Assembly: GCA_037179385.1 (NCBI GenBank)
Contig: CM074181.1
Span: forward strand, 48,318,394-48,382,393
Source of the DNA: Holothuria scabra
Lineage: Eukaryota; Echinodermata; Holothuroidea; Aspidochirotida; Holothuriidae
Length of the DNA stretch: 64,000 nt
Reading direction: 5' to 3'
The stretch's first letter is position 1. Every line of letters starts with the position of its first letter. This document shows positions 1-11,662 of this stretch, one piece after another. Under the pieces are notes generated by a model. That model made no database searches and had not been told where the DNA came from. It saw only the letters and a list, made by a program, of their open reading frames with translations. A program made the translations under genes and the position numbers.

Positions 1-89
1 AAACGTAGAAAATTTAGGTCCTTTTACATATTTGTAAATATGGAGCTTGTATTGCAAGAAATAGTTTAGATTCAGGGTTTCCTGTGAGG

Positions 90-318
90 CAGGCTTCCTC
101 GATAAATTTTTCTGAGACACAACATTGCTTAATGCTACTGATATAATGCGCCACTGATCGCTGTCCTCGGAAGGGGTATAAGTCTTCCCCCCTCCTTTTT
201 GAAAATTTTTGCGTTTCAGAGGGGACCTACGTGCAAAATTTGTTTAACTTTCCCGGCCAAATTTTTTTACAAACTTTACAGTTTTTGTCGATTCACCGAT
301 AACGGTGAATCGACAAAG
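90..318 (+). repeat. Dispersed repeat A, copy 1
   Basis: From CAGGCTTCCTCGATAAATTT to a terminal palindrome, this matches 24313-24560 along its length (shared CGCTGATCGCTGTCCT, TTTTGAAAATTTTTGC, CCAAA.TT.TTCACAAACTT). A near-perfect hairpin, GTCGATTCACCG-ATAA-CGGTGAATCGAC (287-314), closes it, followed by AACG and AATT tetranucleotide runs (327-366). Probably a non-autonomous mobile element; class unknown. Confidence 0.6.
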
Positions 319-1825
319 AACTGACTTGAATGAACGAACGAACGAACGAATTAATTAATTAATTCATGCCAACTAAAGATCGCTGTTGTTACATTTAATC
401 TTTTCTAAGGAGTGCGGAATGAGGCTTCTCGGCGACATACAAAAAAGCTCCCAGAGGCCTTTTTTCTTTTTTAGACAAAATATTTAAAAATTAGAAAGCC
501 TTTATGGAAGAAAATTTTAGGTAAACGGCACTGTAGCGGCTCGGAAAAGCTTACCACTGACTGCTTTATGAGCGACCACTTATTGCGTAAGGAGTTGCAG
601 GTTAGGGCGCTCGGGGCGCGCGGAAAAATCTGCCTTTTAAAACTAATAGTTACAAATATGAAGCTCTATTAGGAAGAATTCGAAATTTATGAAAGAAAAG
701 GTGGGAAAGCGCACTGTTTTTGACTGGTGTTTCAAATGCCAAATTTCCGATTTTTTCACTTTTTCGAGCCATGGGCTATCGCCCCTCCTTCTGTAGCTAC
801 GTCATTACTCTGCAACATTGATCATTGATAACATTTTGACACTTCAATATCTAAGGAATCCGTCTACACAGACTACTCAACTGACAAGGTGGAAAGGTAT
901 CTGATGATAGGTGTGTATGAGGGCATAAATTGCGACCCCTAAGAGAGCCGATCTCGGGCTTCCTGATTTGGTATAAAAGTTTGCACACTCCTGCTCTGAA
1001 AACTGAGACAAGACTAACGTGCCCACAGTTCACAGCAACCACGGTACATTGCACGCATGGACTGACGTGCGACGGTGTGAACATAGTTCAGTCGGTAACG
1101 CTCATAACGTCATGGCATAGGCCTATTGGCCGACAACTATTCACATTATTTAAATCTTGTTGTTGTGGCCAGGGAGTTGCAGCTCCTTGTTATGGCGAAG
1201 GCAAGGCGGCAGGAAAGTATTAACCTATTCACCTGGGCTTATCATACGAGGTTCGTTTCGGTGTATTTGGATTTTTGTTGTGAGGGACTGGATGAGGCTG
1301 AAATAGCCCCTTGAATATTGTCATAGATAGACATTTAATGCATTTGTTATTGTTGATTTGAGGAAAAAGGGGGAGGGGGATGAAGCCTTAAATGCCCCCC
1401 CCCCCCTCTTGGATCCGCGCCTGTTTGAAACATGGAATACAGGCCATTCTGCTGATTACCTATATGGGGCAAAATGTGCATTAAACGCTACCGTACTACG
1501 TCTTACCTACATGTCTATTTATAGTAACATAGTCTGCTTAGTATGTACAGTACAACTGGTTTCGAAGTTATGGTGCAACAACTGTTGATTTGAGATGTTT
1601 TGTTACTAAAATGAAGAAATGTGGAGTCGAGGTTTCCATTGACAACTTTTGTACCTATTCCGTATTAATTGGCAGGTTTTCATCCCTCCAGTATCAGTTT
1701 ATCAGTCGGTGTCTCCTGCTCTCGACCTCGTTCCTCACACTCTGTGGGAAGGTGTTCCGCGAACTGTAACTTACATTGTCAGTCAATGAGGTTGAGAACT
1801 TGAAAGCTGTTGATATCAGCAAGAC
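319..1825. other. Upstream flank of the NADAR gene
   Basis: Holds short AACG/AATT runs, a C-rich tract (1396-1408) and no coding sequence I can support. The stretch just before the ATG (about 1690-1825) is CpG-rich for this window and is the likely promoter and 5' UTR. Confidence 0.4.
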
Positions 1826-1970
1826 ATGGCGGCTATCAATACTTACGGGAACAAGTTTACTTTCTTTTACACGAATAAGTCCCCGTTTAGTCAGTTTCAT
1901 CCTGCTGAATTTGAAGTTGCAGAAACGAAATATACATGTGCAGAGCAGTACATGATGCATCAGAAAGCCA
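1826..1970 (+). CDS. NADAR gene exon 1
   Basis: The start ATG at 1826 is the first in frame and gives the N-terminus MAAINTYGNKFTFFY. The exon ends at CAGAAAGCCA before donor GTGAGT at 1971, in phase 1. The split codon joins to exon 2 as AAA (Lys), giving HQKAKLFGDNE, which is what the family shows at this place. Confidence 0.92.
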
Positions 1971-4900
1971 GTGAGTATACTATAACAGGCCTCTAGGCTA
2001 GGCCTAACTACAATAGGCCTTCAGTGTCAGGTATTCTGATAAAAGACACATGCGAAATTCGAACTATAGGATCAGTTGATGTAACAGTTATAGGATAAAA
2101 TCCCCTAATTCACAATATTTACTTCAAATTTCAGTAATATGGTAAATTCTTTGACATCCTTTACTCCCCAAGTTGAAGAGAGACGGACCTATGACGTAAC
2201 TCTAAATTATGTGTTGCACGCACGCACACAAGCACGTATTGTATCTGTTTGGGAGCATTTCCGCCGGGAGTAGGTTACATACAAACAACCTATTTCTTCT
2301 GTGACCGCTTTTGTAATTTGAAGCCATCCTGCGGTCAGTTTTGTTTACTTCTGTCCGAGAATGTAACGCTGTCCGAGAATGTAACGTTCAACTTCTCGAC
2401 GTGGACTCGTCTTGGCATGACTAATTAGTAACAGTTTCATTAGACTTTCTTTTCTCAGAGCAGAAGATGAATTTCCAAGGTAGGCCTAATATGTCATGCC
2501 AAAAGAAGACACTGTAATCAAAGGCCTTGAGTTTTATATTTTCAAGGTGTGCTACAAATCACACTCCTCACAAGTTAAGGAGTGTGGTAGGTATGCTGTG
2601 TTATTTAACTTAGGCTATAAAGATTTATATGAGCTCCTATCCTTTTTTTAGTGTAAGGTGTGTAAAATATCACACTCTTTACACTGATTTCAGGTGAGTG
2701 ATGTTGCTCATATGCCTCAAAATTCAAGGCCTGTTATCCACGCCTGACACGCAATACAATTATATAAGACTAAAAAAATTGTGTGTCTATTGCCCCTATT
2801 TATGTGCCTACCACTCAGAAGTCACGCTGTTCAAGTTCTTCCGTGCAATTTGCAAACTATACAGTCTGGGGTATGTTCTTCCTTTTCATATCATTTATAA
2901 AGGATCAACTCATTGAAAAAATGCTTGTAAACTGCTATAGGCCTAGCTTAAAAATATGACTTTTCCAACATATCTGAACATGCCAAGTTAAGCCTCCCAA
3001 GTTTTGGTAGGATTCATTATAAAATTAAAATAAAAGGGCTGAGCCCATTCAGAATTTTGGTTAAACCCTACAAGAATTGAAGTTTGAGACTTAGGAGGAA
3101 ACTAAGAAAAGCTCCATAGAGCTTATAAAAGAGTCCTCCGAAAAGTAAAAAACACAAAGTTAACAAAAGGAAAGAAAAAACAGAAAACAACAACAGGAAA
3201 ATGAAAAAGAGGAAACTGGGAAGAAGGGAGACTGGGAAGAAGAGTCAGCTACGTTTACTCATCAGAAAAAGTTTTAGGGATTCCTTAAATAGTTTTAAAG
3301 TGTGACACTGTTGAATGTTAAGTGGGAGGGAGTTCCAAAGAGTGAGTCCAGTAAAACAAATTGTTTGCTTTGAAGATGTACCCTCATTAAGATGTTAGCC
3401 TTAGTGAGGGAATGAAAAGAGAATTCATGGAACATGTAAAGTGTGCATGTCACATGCGTCTCATGTCGAAAGTAAAACATGGATTTGAGATATTTAGCAG
3501 AATATTGTTACAGCAGGAGTACATAAAAATACCACTTTGATGGCAATGAACATGGTAGACATGGAGAATGTTGAATTTTGTAAACAATCCACACGAATTT
3601 TGAGACGGATAATAATTAATGAGAAATTACTTTACTTACAAAGGACAAACAACATGTATAATTACTCCAAAGGACAGAGTCCAAAAGACAATCACATTTT
3701 TATTTAAATTGAAATGGTTCAACCATATAGTATGGTGCTGCCCATTTGCAGTTGTCATAATTTTTATGTGCATGCCAAAGCATATTGTACAGTATGTACA
3801 GTACAGTAGTGTAAAATGTATTCAGCTGAAGTACAGTATTGTAGGCCTATTGATTTTGTGATTTATGTTTTTTCTCATTGACTTTGTTTTAGAACTTTTT
3901 GGGGACAATGAAATAGCACATCAGATACTTCTTGCTGAGAAACCGATGCAGATGAAAGCTTTGGGAAGAAAGGTGAAAAACTTTAATGAAAATGTTTGGA
4001 AGGAAAATCGGGAAAGAATTGTACGGGAAGGTAACCTAGCCAAGGTATGCTAAATATGTCTGTTTTGAATTTTCTTACAATTTGGAAGATCATGCGTTGG
4101 GGTATTTTGTTGATATACTGGTATCATTATTCATTTCTGTACAAGGAGTTAAATTTTTGATCACTACTGTGCAGTACCCTTTAAAGAGGCTCATTAAGCT
4201 GATATTGATAACATCATGAGAGTTTTAAAGGAGGTAACTACTGTACCACATGAGGACGAGCACTTTTAAGTAGCATAATGCGTCAACTTTGTATCCAGTA
4301 AAGTTAAAATTTTGAATTTTCTGGAGGACTGACTTGTAGTGGCTTTGTGCATAATTTGAAAAAAGTGTCTATCTCAAATTTTTGAAAACCAAATTGCTCT
4401 GTCATCTCACTCACAAAGCAATGTTTGTTTGAAAGACGTGGGGATTGTCTACTGTAAGTTTGACAAGTAACATTGCCATTGGTATATGAACTAAACTTAA
4501 AACATTTGGAAAATTTTGTTGAATTTCAAGAACCAGCACAATGAGCCCTTATAGCCAAATTCGATTAGTGCTTGTTTTTAGGGACTGTAGGCTGCCATTG
4601 GTGGGGTCTATCAGCCTTGAATTGTCTTCATTTATTGTCTATGTGAATTTCAAGTCCTCATATTCAGTGAAGTTGGAAAAATCACGATACACTTCAGGGT
4701 AGAAACATCCATGAAGCAGGTAAGGAAGGAAATTTAAAGATAAAAGGTGATGGACCCCAGTAATGGACGACTAAAATCAGACCATCCAAATCTGTCCAGA
4801 TTCATCTATATGTGCCCTTTACATAATTTCCCATATCACCTCTGTGTTACTACATGTGATTGTTATTGATTGCCTAGCCTGGTCATACCAAACATTTCGA

Positions 4901-6725
4901 AAATGGCACTAACTGACGTTGTGTGTACTGTGCTCTGAGGGGAAACAATGCAGTGCCCAACATCTGGAAAACAGCCATTGGCATTATGACTACATTGAAG
5001 GGCAAATGCAGTCACTCCAATTTGAAGTTTGAACAAGGATAGTAGTCTATACTAGTTTGTGAATGGCTCTTGATTACAATCATGTGACAATGTGCTTTAC
5101 ACTGAATTGTGAAATTTGCAAGTAGTAATATCTTGTTTTACCTTGAATGTTAAATTTTTAAGCCTTAAAATATTCCAAAATCTTTTATGGAGTTAATATA
5201 CAGTCATCATATCATTCATGAGAAGCATTACATTGGTTATTCTGCAGTGCAGTATTTTTGTGGGCACTCCTTCTCAGGGTTTTTATCCCAAGGGATGTTT
5301 CATTCATATTCAACCATGAACATGTTCAAAACTGCTATCTTGACTGCTCAAGAAAGTTATAAATACAACTGCCATGGTTTCCATAAGGGGTAAGGGGATT
5401 TTCCCCTTTCCAGAATAGTAGAGGAGGGTGAAATCTGTAAAGGAGGGTTAAATCCACCTCCCCCCCCCCCCCCACATTTATTTCCATAAAGATGAAAAAA
5501 TATCAATATCTTTGTTTCTCAAGGAAAAGACACCTTTGCAACAATTTTCCAAAATTCTTACATTTAATTATATGCCTTTTAAGATCTTTCAAATTGCACC
5601 TTGTTGAGGCCTTGAATGTTTGTGCCCCTCCTCTCCCCCACCCCTGCCCCTAAACACACAGTGCATGGTGCAGAATGCACTTTAGTAACTTTTAATTACA
5701 GCAAACTTTCATTCCCCAATTTGTGAGATTTACTGTTACAGTGTGATTATATACTGTACACTGTACTGAATATGTTTTATAAAGCTTACAAGTCTCAACA
5801 TGAGGTACTGAAAGTGTGCAATATTTACAAAATTTTTGTAAACAACATTTTGTCAATAGTCATTACAAAAGGATTGTGAGATACAGTGTTTATGATTTTG
5901 ATACCACAGTACATTTTTGTTCAAAGTAAAAGGCAATGCAATCCCACCCTCTGTCCTACATCATTTGCCACTTCTTAAGACATCGAATCTGAAAGGTGGA
6001 GAGCCCAGGAAAATTTTTGGCCTCAGGTGCATTATAGCGCCATTTTCTTAGTTTTCCATTTTTTCAATGAAGATGTGTGGACTGCAGGATTGCAGTTACA
6101 GTTACAAGGAGGACTTCTTTGATTTTGTGGCCTGATCGTCTCACCCCAAATAGTACCAGTTCTCACAACATTCATCTTCTAGCTCCTCCATCCATTGTCT
6201 AAAATTCATCCTCATCTAAAAGCAATCTTAACTTTTTGCTTTAGGGTGTGTATATAAAAGTCCATTATTTATAATCCAAACACTCTCAGTACATTTCATG
6301 CTGTAAAATATGAGCTTCAATGGTACTGTGCTTTGTTTGAACTACTGTAACTGTTAGTCACAGCTGGAGGTGAGCCTATAGGTAATTTCTGAAGACTACT
6401 ACAAAAATTGCAGTTTGGGGTGCATGAGAGAACAAACCCTTTATCATCAAAAACAACATCAACAGAATTTATTAACCTTCCTCAAAATACTTTCTTTCCG
6501 CAGTTTTCACAAAATGACCATCTTAAGGAGGTTCTATTTCAAACTAAAGGCACATTATTAGTAGAAGCCAGTCCTAGAGATCGAATCTGGGGAATTGGTC
6601 TTGGAGAAAGTAATCCAAAAGCCATGGATCCTAATCAATGGAGAGGACAAAACCTACTTGGAAAGATATTAACAGATGTAAGAGAAACATTAATGGCAGA
6701 AAAAGAGACTGATCACAGAATATGA
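1826..6725 (+). CDS. NADAR/YbiA-family N-glycosidase, complete three-exon gene
   Basis: Joining 1826-1970, 3893-4044 and 6504-6725 gives one open frame of 172 residues with intron phases 1 and 0, GT-AG at both introns, and stop TGA at 6723-6725. That is the normal length of a stand-alone NADAR domain (former DUF1768, bacterial YbiA). Family blocks seen in order: FYTNKSPFSQF (residues 14-24), AEQYMMHQKA (39-48), a helical GDNEIAHQILLAEKPMQMKA stretch (about 52-71), ASPRDRIWGIGL (121-132) and WRGQNLLGKIL (145-155). The Glu of the AEQYM block, the Asp of PRDxxWG and the Trp are the usual catalytic or pocket residues of the family. Bacterial members cleave the N-glycosidic bond of riboflavin-pathway intermediates, and some NADAR proteins are reported to remove ADP-ribose from guanine; which substrate applies here cannot be read from sequence. 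No signal peptide or membrane segment, so probably cytosolic or nuclear. Both introns contain mobile elements. Confidence 0.93.
2518..2605 (+). repeat. Dispersed repeat B, copy 1, with hairpin
   Basis: AAGGCCTTGAGTTTTATATT through CACACTCCTCACAAG / TTAAGGAGTGTG matches the reverse complement of 49340-49425. CACACTCC...GGAGTGTG forms a stem. Lies in NADAR intron 1. Confidence 0.5.
3893..4044 (+). CDS. NADAR gene exon 2
   Basis: It follows acceptor TTTTAG and ends with AACCTAGCCAAG before donor GTATGC. It encodes KLFGDNEIAHQIL to IVREGNLAK, the central helices of the domain (residues about 49-99), and ends in phase 0. Confidence 0.92.
4548..4811 (+). mobile_element. MITE family 1 (CTATAGACGAATCCGG ends), copy 1
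   Basis: A ~264-bp copy in NADAR intron 2. Core words shared with the other three copies: GTGCTTGTTTTTAG, GGGGTC(C/T)ATCAGCCT, AAAAGGTGATGGACCCCAGT and GACTAAAATCAGACCATC. Ends are imperfect inverted repeats (decayed CTATAG at both). Confidence 0.75.
5400..5645 (+). repeat. Dispersed repeat C, copy 1
   Basis: A C-tract (about 5460-5473), TTATTTCCATAAAGATGAAA, TCAATATCTTTGTTTCTC, GACACCTTTGCAACAA and CTTCAAATTGCA match 43600-43790 and, in part, 23090-23400. In NADAR intron 2. Confidence 0.5.
6131..6440 (+). mobile_element. TTAA MITE family 2, copy 1
   Basis: From CTCACCCCAAATAGTACCAG to GCAGTTTGGGGTGCATGAGAG; interior matches the family (TGTCTAAAATTCATCCTCAT, ACACTCTCAGTAC, TGAGCTTCAATGGTACT). 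The ends have decayed. It stops about 64 bases before the last NADAR exon. Confidence 0.65.
6504..6725 (+). CDS. NADAR gene exon 3 (terminal)
   Basis: It follows acceptor TTTCCGCAG and encodes residues 100-172, including ASPRDRIWGIGL and WRGQNLLGKIL, then TGA. The acceptor lies only about 64 bases downstream of a TTAA-type MITE copy, so that insertion came close to the splice site. No clear AATAAA follows within 300 bases of the stop. Confidence 0.92.
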   Translation, partial: FSQNDHLKEVLFQTKGTLLVEASPRDRIWGIGLGESNPKAMDPNQWRGQNLLGKILTDVRETLMAEKETDHRI

Positions 6726-7946
6726 ACTTTACTTGTTAAAATTTACCACCAACTTTGTCAAGCTGTCATTTTCCACTTGGAAGAAGTTGCAGACCTATAG
6801 AAAACCTGGAGACAAACAGCAATGATGACCTGTATATTGCTGTATTCACTATTTTCTCTTGGCAATGAGCAGAGTTGAAGTAGCCTTGTTGTAGCAAGTT
6901 GTAGTGCTTTATGGTGGTGATGTAGTTCCTTTTATACATAAATTGTCACAGATTTTTCGGTATACAGTATTTTTCAATACTTATATATGATGTATTCTTT
7001 TATATCTGTATTTATCATAAAATATTTTAAATGTTAGTAGAGACTGATCTATTGGTATTAGTTCTAAGCTTGATTTGCTATTATAACAGCTAAAGAAAGG
7101 TGGATTGTAATACATCTGTTTTTAGAAAAAAAACTTCTTTAAAGAGGACCTTACATCTACAGTAGCCCAAGACATCCATGTTGTTCTGCACCAAAAGTTT
7201 GAAAGGGAAGGTGAAGCATACTTGTTAAGTTTATGTACAGTATACAACCCTACTGTATGGGGACCAACCGCCTGAAGTGTGATTTTTCCACACAATGTGA
7301 TTAAACTTCAAATTCAGATACTGTATACTGTATGCACCCAACATCATACTGTAATGCATGTTTCAAGGTCAATGTTCAACTAAGGAAAGAATTTGCTGTA
7401 AGATTTCCTATTTGGAAAACTTGTGCTGCATCAAGATCCTTTTCATTAGATATTGAAATTTTTTGCTTATGGCAGCAAGTACTTGTGAAAACAAGGAATA
7501 GAGGGAGAAGCCTAAAAACAGTATTGAAATTTAGATGCACCCCAAATCTGAAATTTCAAAAAATATTAAAAAATGAACATGAAATTGAATGAAACTGGTA
7601 CAGCCCTCATCCTTACAGAAAATTCTAATGCTGGGAAGTGCTAATGAAGTGTATCCTCTCAATTTAAAATGGTAGATTGCATAATAATGTGTGATGTCAT
7701 TATCTACTACTCAAATTACAATCTTTGTACTTCTTTCTTTTTCTAAAAAATTCTGCACCTTGTGCCCAAATGTGAGTGCTTCCATACTGCTTTGGGATGA
7801 CGTGACTCTCTAAGCATTCTCTGTTGCACATTTCATGGAAGAAATCAGGAATTGCTCAAAGCCATGTTAACATTTTAATTTCAAAAGAAAGCAAATGAAA
7901 ACGTGTGAATTTTACAAGGTGTACAGCAAAAATTTGTCTGCAAATG
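6726..7946. other. NADAR 3' flank
   Basis: 3' UTR and intergenic sequence with TACTGTA-type words. No AATAAA close to the stop, no gene or repeat identified. Confidence 0.3.
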
Positions 7947-9487
7947 CAATGTCACACGCACAGCTGGAAAAAACCGGCAATACGGGAAGCTCATTGCCGG
8001 GAAATCCAACCCACTCGCGGGAAATTTGCTCAAAGGACTTTAAAATGGGTGTCGGGCTGATCATCGTATTGTCAGAATAAGTCAATAAAAGCTCCTTGTT
8101 AGCTTTCATGCTAAAAATTTCAACACATTCTGCACTCCCCAACTTGAACTACCAGAGAATATTTAAAAGTTTTTCGTTCATTTATACAAGCAAATTCAAT
8201 TGGGATATCCCGGGGATAAACTACAACTTCCAAACACTACGAAGAGAAACAGCGTGATGCTGCCATGGGTGGGTCAATAAGTACCGTACACTGTGTATAT
8301 TCTGCATGTTTTGTACACAGTCTGTGCTGATAAAACAACCAATCAGAATGCGCGACATTTTCTTCGGCCGAGCTGGCTGACGAATCTACACTGAGTTATA
8401 ACAGATGAATGAATGCACGTGGTTGAACGTTCGCTGTGTGTAGTACATCTGAAGTGATAATGCATGTAGCCACAGTTTGAAGGAATCTCCCTGTTCTTAA
8501 AAATAAGAGGCGTGTTATTCTCCTTTGTTTCAACAAATCGGTGCTCAAAAATCAGTAGTCGGGCCACATGTGTAATTGTTTTTTGATGGTGCAGGTGAAT
8601 ATCGTGAGCGTTTAATAGAGCGGGTAGTCATTAGCGGGAATAGCGGAGAAGTTTGGTTCAAGAATATGCCAAGTATATAGACCTAGCCTTTGTGCGTATC
8701 GTAGGCCTAAATGATTTCTTGAATGATTATGTTTTGCCCCTTGTGAAGCCTGAGTAACGGACACATTTTACACAACACAGTAACAAAGTTCGTCCCATCC
8801 TCGTTGCATAGCTGTATTAAACAATCATATTGCCATTCTGTCAGGCTATTCGGGGCGACCAGTGAGAGAGCTACATTTGGGCTATTTGCTTTCATTTGTG
8901 CAGCACAGTACAGAACGTGATACCGACGTAGTACTGTAGTAGCAGCGGTGACTTGCTGCTGTTTGTGAAGGAGTGTTTTATGTATGCACACAACAGTAGT
9001 AGTTACTGAGCTGAACGCGACGGCGCTCAATGGACAAGTTGCTTGGCTAGAAAGTTAATTAGTTTGTTTGACAGAAGAGAAGAGCAGGACAAACTTTGAA
9101 GGAAGGAGAGATTCAGTAATGGAATTCAACTTTATTTCGTTCGGAATCTACATAATATGAAAGCTTAGTTAGCAACAACAAGTTTCATTCCCAATGCTTG
9201 AATTCATGATTAGGTCGGACTCAACAAAATCGTGTCCAAAGCTATCAGAAAACCCGATGGGCTACATAATTTTCCCGCCACGGCGTTCATTGATCAGGGG
9301 CTTTCAGGGCCAGGAAGGGCCGTTTCCTGCAATCTGAGAGACTTCATTTTTCAAAATTTTTTCTGTACGTTTCGTGCGAACCCATGGTCGCGCTCCTCTT
9401 AGATAGTAAATAATTACAATCACACGGGAAATAATTCTTTCATTGCCAGGAAATTTCGGTTTTTTTCCAGCCGTGGTCACACATTGT
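7947..9487. mobile_element. Possible 1.5-kb inverted-repeat-bounded element
   Basis: CAATGTCACACGCACAGC / TGGAAAAAACCGGCAA at the left is mirrored by the reverse complement of GGTTTTTTTCCAGCC / GTGGTCACACATTG at 9449-9487. The interior is more CpG-rich than the flanks and has no transposase frame. The inverted ends are imperfect and no target duplication is clear. Alternatively this is a promoter region flanked by two chance matches. Confidence 0.35.
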
Positions 9488-10199
9488 CCAGCAATTGACT
9501 ACTGTATTTGGATTTAGTGAATACATTTCGACATTTAATACCTAAGATGAAACAAGCAACTACAGTACAGTGAAAGTTGGATCCATACGAATCATTCTTC
9601 AGGTACACTTTAAACCATGGAGAGTTTGTTGTGAAGGGTTGACTAAGAGCATTAGCTTTTTTGTGAGGGGTTTAGAGTAGCTATAAGCAGATATAAATTC
9701 TCAGCAAAATGCTTTTAAGTATAAAGGTCAATACTGCCAAGATCACACAATAATGTGTCTCCTGTATTGTTATTTCAATGGAAAGTTCACCCTCACTCCC
9801 TTTTTCTTTTCATTTGTAAAACCAAAACAGAAAGTTAAATCACAAAGGTTCATTTCTGTTTCCATAATCAAATTTTTATTGAAGTATACTTTTTTAACAG
9901 TTAAACAAGCTTTTGTGTCTTTCACTACTGCAATGATTTTGTGGAATCATCCATCAGGCAGCCAGCTGTATATGCCTAGGTATTTTGAAATACAAACTTA
10001 CAATTTTATCAAATATACAGTTTACTCAAAATGAGGAAAAGCTCAGAAACATACCAATATGTGCAATGTTGTAGACTGAAGATTGATAAAGTAGTTTATA
10101 TTTATGACAATGAGTAATTTACAATAAATAACCTATACAATTATTGGAACAGCTGTAGTTCCTATCTTTTGTAATAATACTTCCATTTACTTTCATTTA

Positions 10200-10257
10200 A
10201 GTGGTTCCTACTGCCACTGTGCTTGGTGTTCAGCATAAGCAATAGAGTAAGGAAAAC
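10200..10257 (+). mobile_element. SINE, left part, split by the foldback
   Basis: CTACTGCCACTGTGCTTGGTG, then TCAGCATAAGCAATAGAGTA, matches the SINE body at 42466-42530. The SINE resumes at 11359. Confidence 0.65.
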
Positions 10258-11358
10258 TATGGCATGCCAAAAGGCTCACCACATATGATGATGTTCTAAA
10301 AATACATGTTTATGTACTAAAATTACACGTTCATGTACCAAAAATATACGATGATGTACTGTACTCACCTCAAACGATCATGATGTCAATTTACACCATC
10401 ATATACAAAAACCATAAGTTCATCATGTTAAATGTTATGATGTACATGTGAAAACACACATTGTACATCATAAAATACATGTTGCACATCTAAAAATGTA
10501 ACATCATCATGTTATTATTATTATCCCTTCTTCATGCCATATTGAGTGAGCCTTTTGGCATGCAAGAAGTCCGCTGAAAGCACGACATAAGATGACATCC
10601 AAACACATGCAATTGAGTAAAAGTACACGTTCATGTAATAACTGCTTACGATTATATATACTGCTTGCATATGATCGTACTGTTTTCATATTTTCATGTA
10701 CTGATTGCTTACATGCGTGTACTGATTGCCATCTTTTGTCACCGAAATTAGAAAAAATTTTTTTGTTCTCTTTTGTGGACTTAATTCAATGTCACGGTAC
10801 CATCGAAATTTCCAATTGAATCAAAAGTTCCACAAGTCGTAGCTTCAACATTACTTCTTTGGGCCTTTAGTATTGACAGGGACCTTTTTTACCATTCAAT
10901 ACCCACATGGGCCCTTCAGTACATGAACGAATACATTTAGTACATGATCGTATGAATTCATAACATGTACGTATGCAATCAGTACATGTACGTATGTAAT
11001 CAGTACATGAACGTAGGAAATAAGTACATGATCATATGCAATCAGTGTATATCATCGTAAGCAGTTAGTACATGTACATGAACGTGTACTTTTACTACTT
11101 TGCATGAGTTTAGATGGTCATCGTATGTCGGTAAAGCTCACTCATTATGGCATGCGGAAGGGACAATAATAACATGATGATCATATGTTTTTACATGTGC
11201 ATTGTAACATTTAACATGATGAACTTATGGTTTTAGAAAATGATGGTGTAAATTTACATCATGATCGTATGAAGTTAGTACATCATCGTATATTTTTGGT
11301 ACATGAATGTACAATTTTAGTACATCACTATATGTGGTGAGCCTTTTGACGTGCCATA
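10258..11358. mobile_element. 1.1-kb palindromic foldback element
   Basis: Two arms of about 460-480 bp are inverted copies: the left begins TATGGCATGCCAAAAGGCTC and the right ends GAGCCTTTTGACGTGCCATA. The arms pair through almost their whole length around a spacer of about 160 bp (10735-10895). GAAAAC stands immediately outside both ends (10252-10257 and 11359-11364), a 6-bp target duplication within a SINE. Inside the arms a degenerate 13-20-base word of the type TACATGATCGTATG recurs many times. A second copy of the terminal motif (GTGAGCCTTTTGGCATGC at about 10546, AGCTCACTCATTATGGCATG at about 11136) lies inside each arm. There is no transposase gene, so it is non-autonomous. Confidence 0.85.
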
Positions 11359-11410
11359 GAAAACAACCCATTGAGCCACAGCTGTTTTTGCATCAGTATA
11401 ATCATAAATT
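11359..11410 (+). mobile_element. SINE, right part, after the foldback
   Basis: GAAAACAACCCATTGAGCCACAGCTG continues the SINE interrupted at 10257, by comparison with GGAAAC...GAGCCACAAC in the copy at 42466-42612. Confidence 0.6.
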
Positions 11411-11452
11411 AGTGCCATTCAGTTGTATGCCAAGGATTTCAGTCAGCTACTT

Positions 11453-11662
11453 TTAGTTAGATGAGGTTTGACAGCTGTTTTTCTAACTGATTTACGTCAG
11501 GCAGGTCAAAAACAATTTTTCCAGCTGTTGCTCACTGGCTTGTTTTCCCAACTCTGTTGCCTATGCTGAGTACCTGGCACAATGGCAGTAGGTTCAGGAC
11601 GCAAACTCTAGACCTCCTATCTGCATGCTGGATGCTCTAACCACTACCTGTTAGCTCCTTTT
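11453..11662 (-). mobile_element. tRNA-derived SINE with head intact
   Basis: On the minus strand the head reads GGAGCTAACAGGTAGTGGTT then AGAGCATCC, a tRNA-like start with an A-box-like region (11634-11646), and AGTTTGCGTCC (11597-11607) as a weak B box. The body runs through CCATTGTGCCAGGTACTCAG and AACAAGCCAGTGAGCAAC to a tail CCTCATCTAACTAAAAG. Pol III-type promoter boxes and repeated occurrence support a SINE. Confidence 0.75.

Noticed and set aside
8707..9030. 107-codon minus-strand open frame
   Set aside because: No family resemblance, low-quality composition, inside a possible inverted-repeat element; likely chance.
11453..11662. A functional tRNA gene
   Set aside because: The tRNA-like head lacks a full cloverleaf and is fused to a SINE body found elsewhere in the window.
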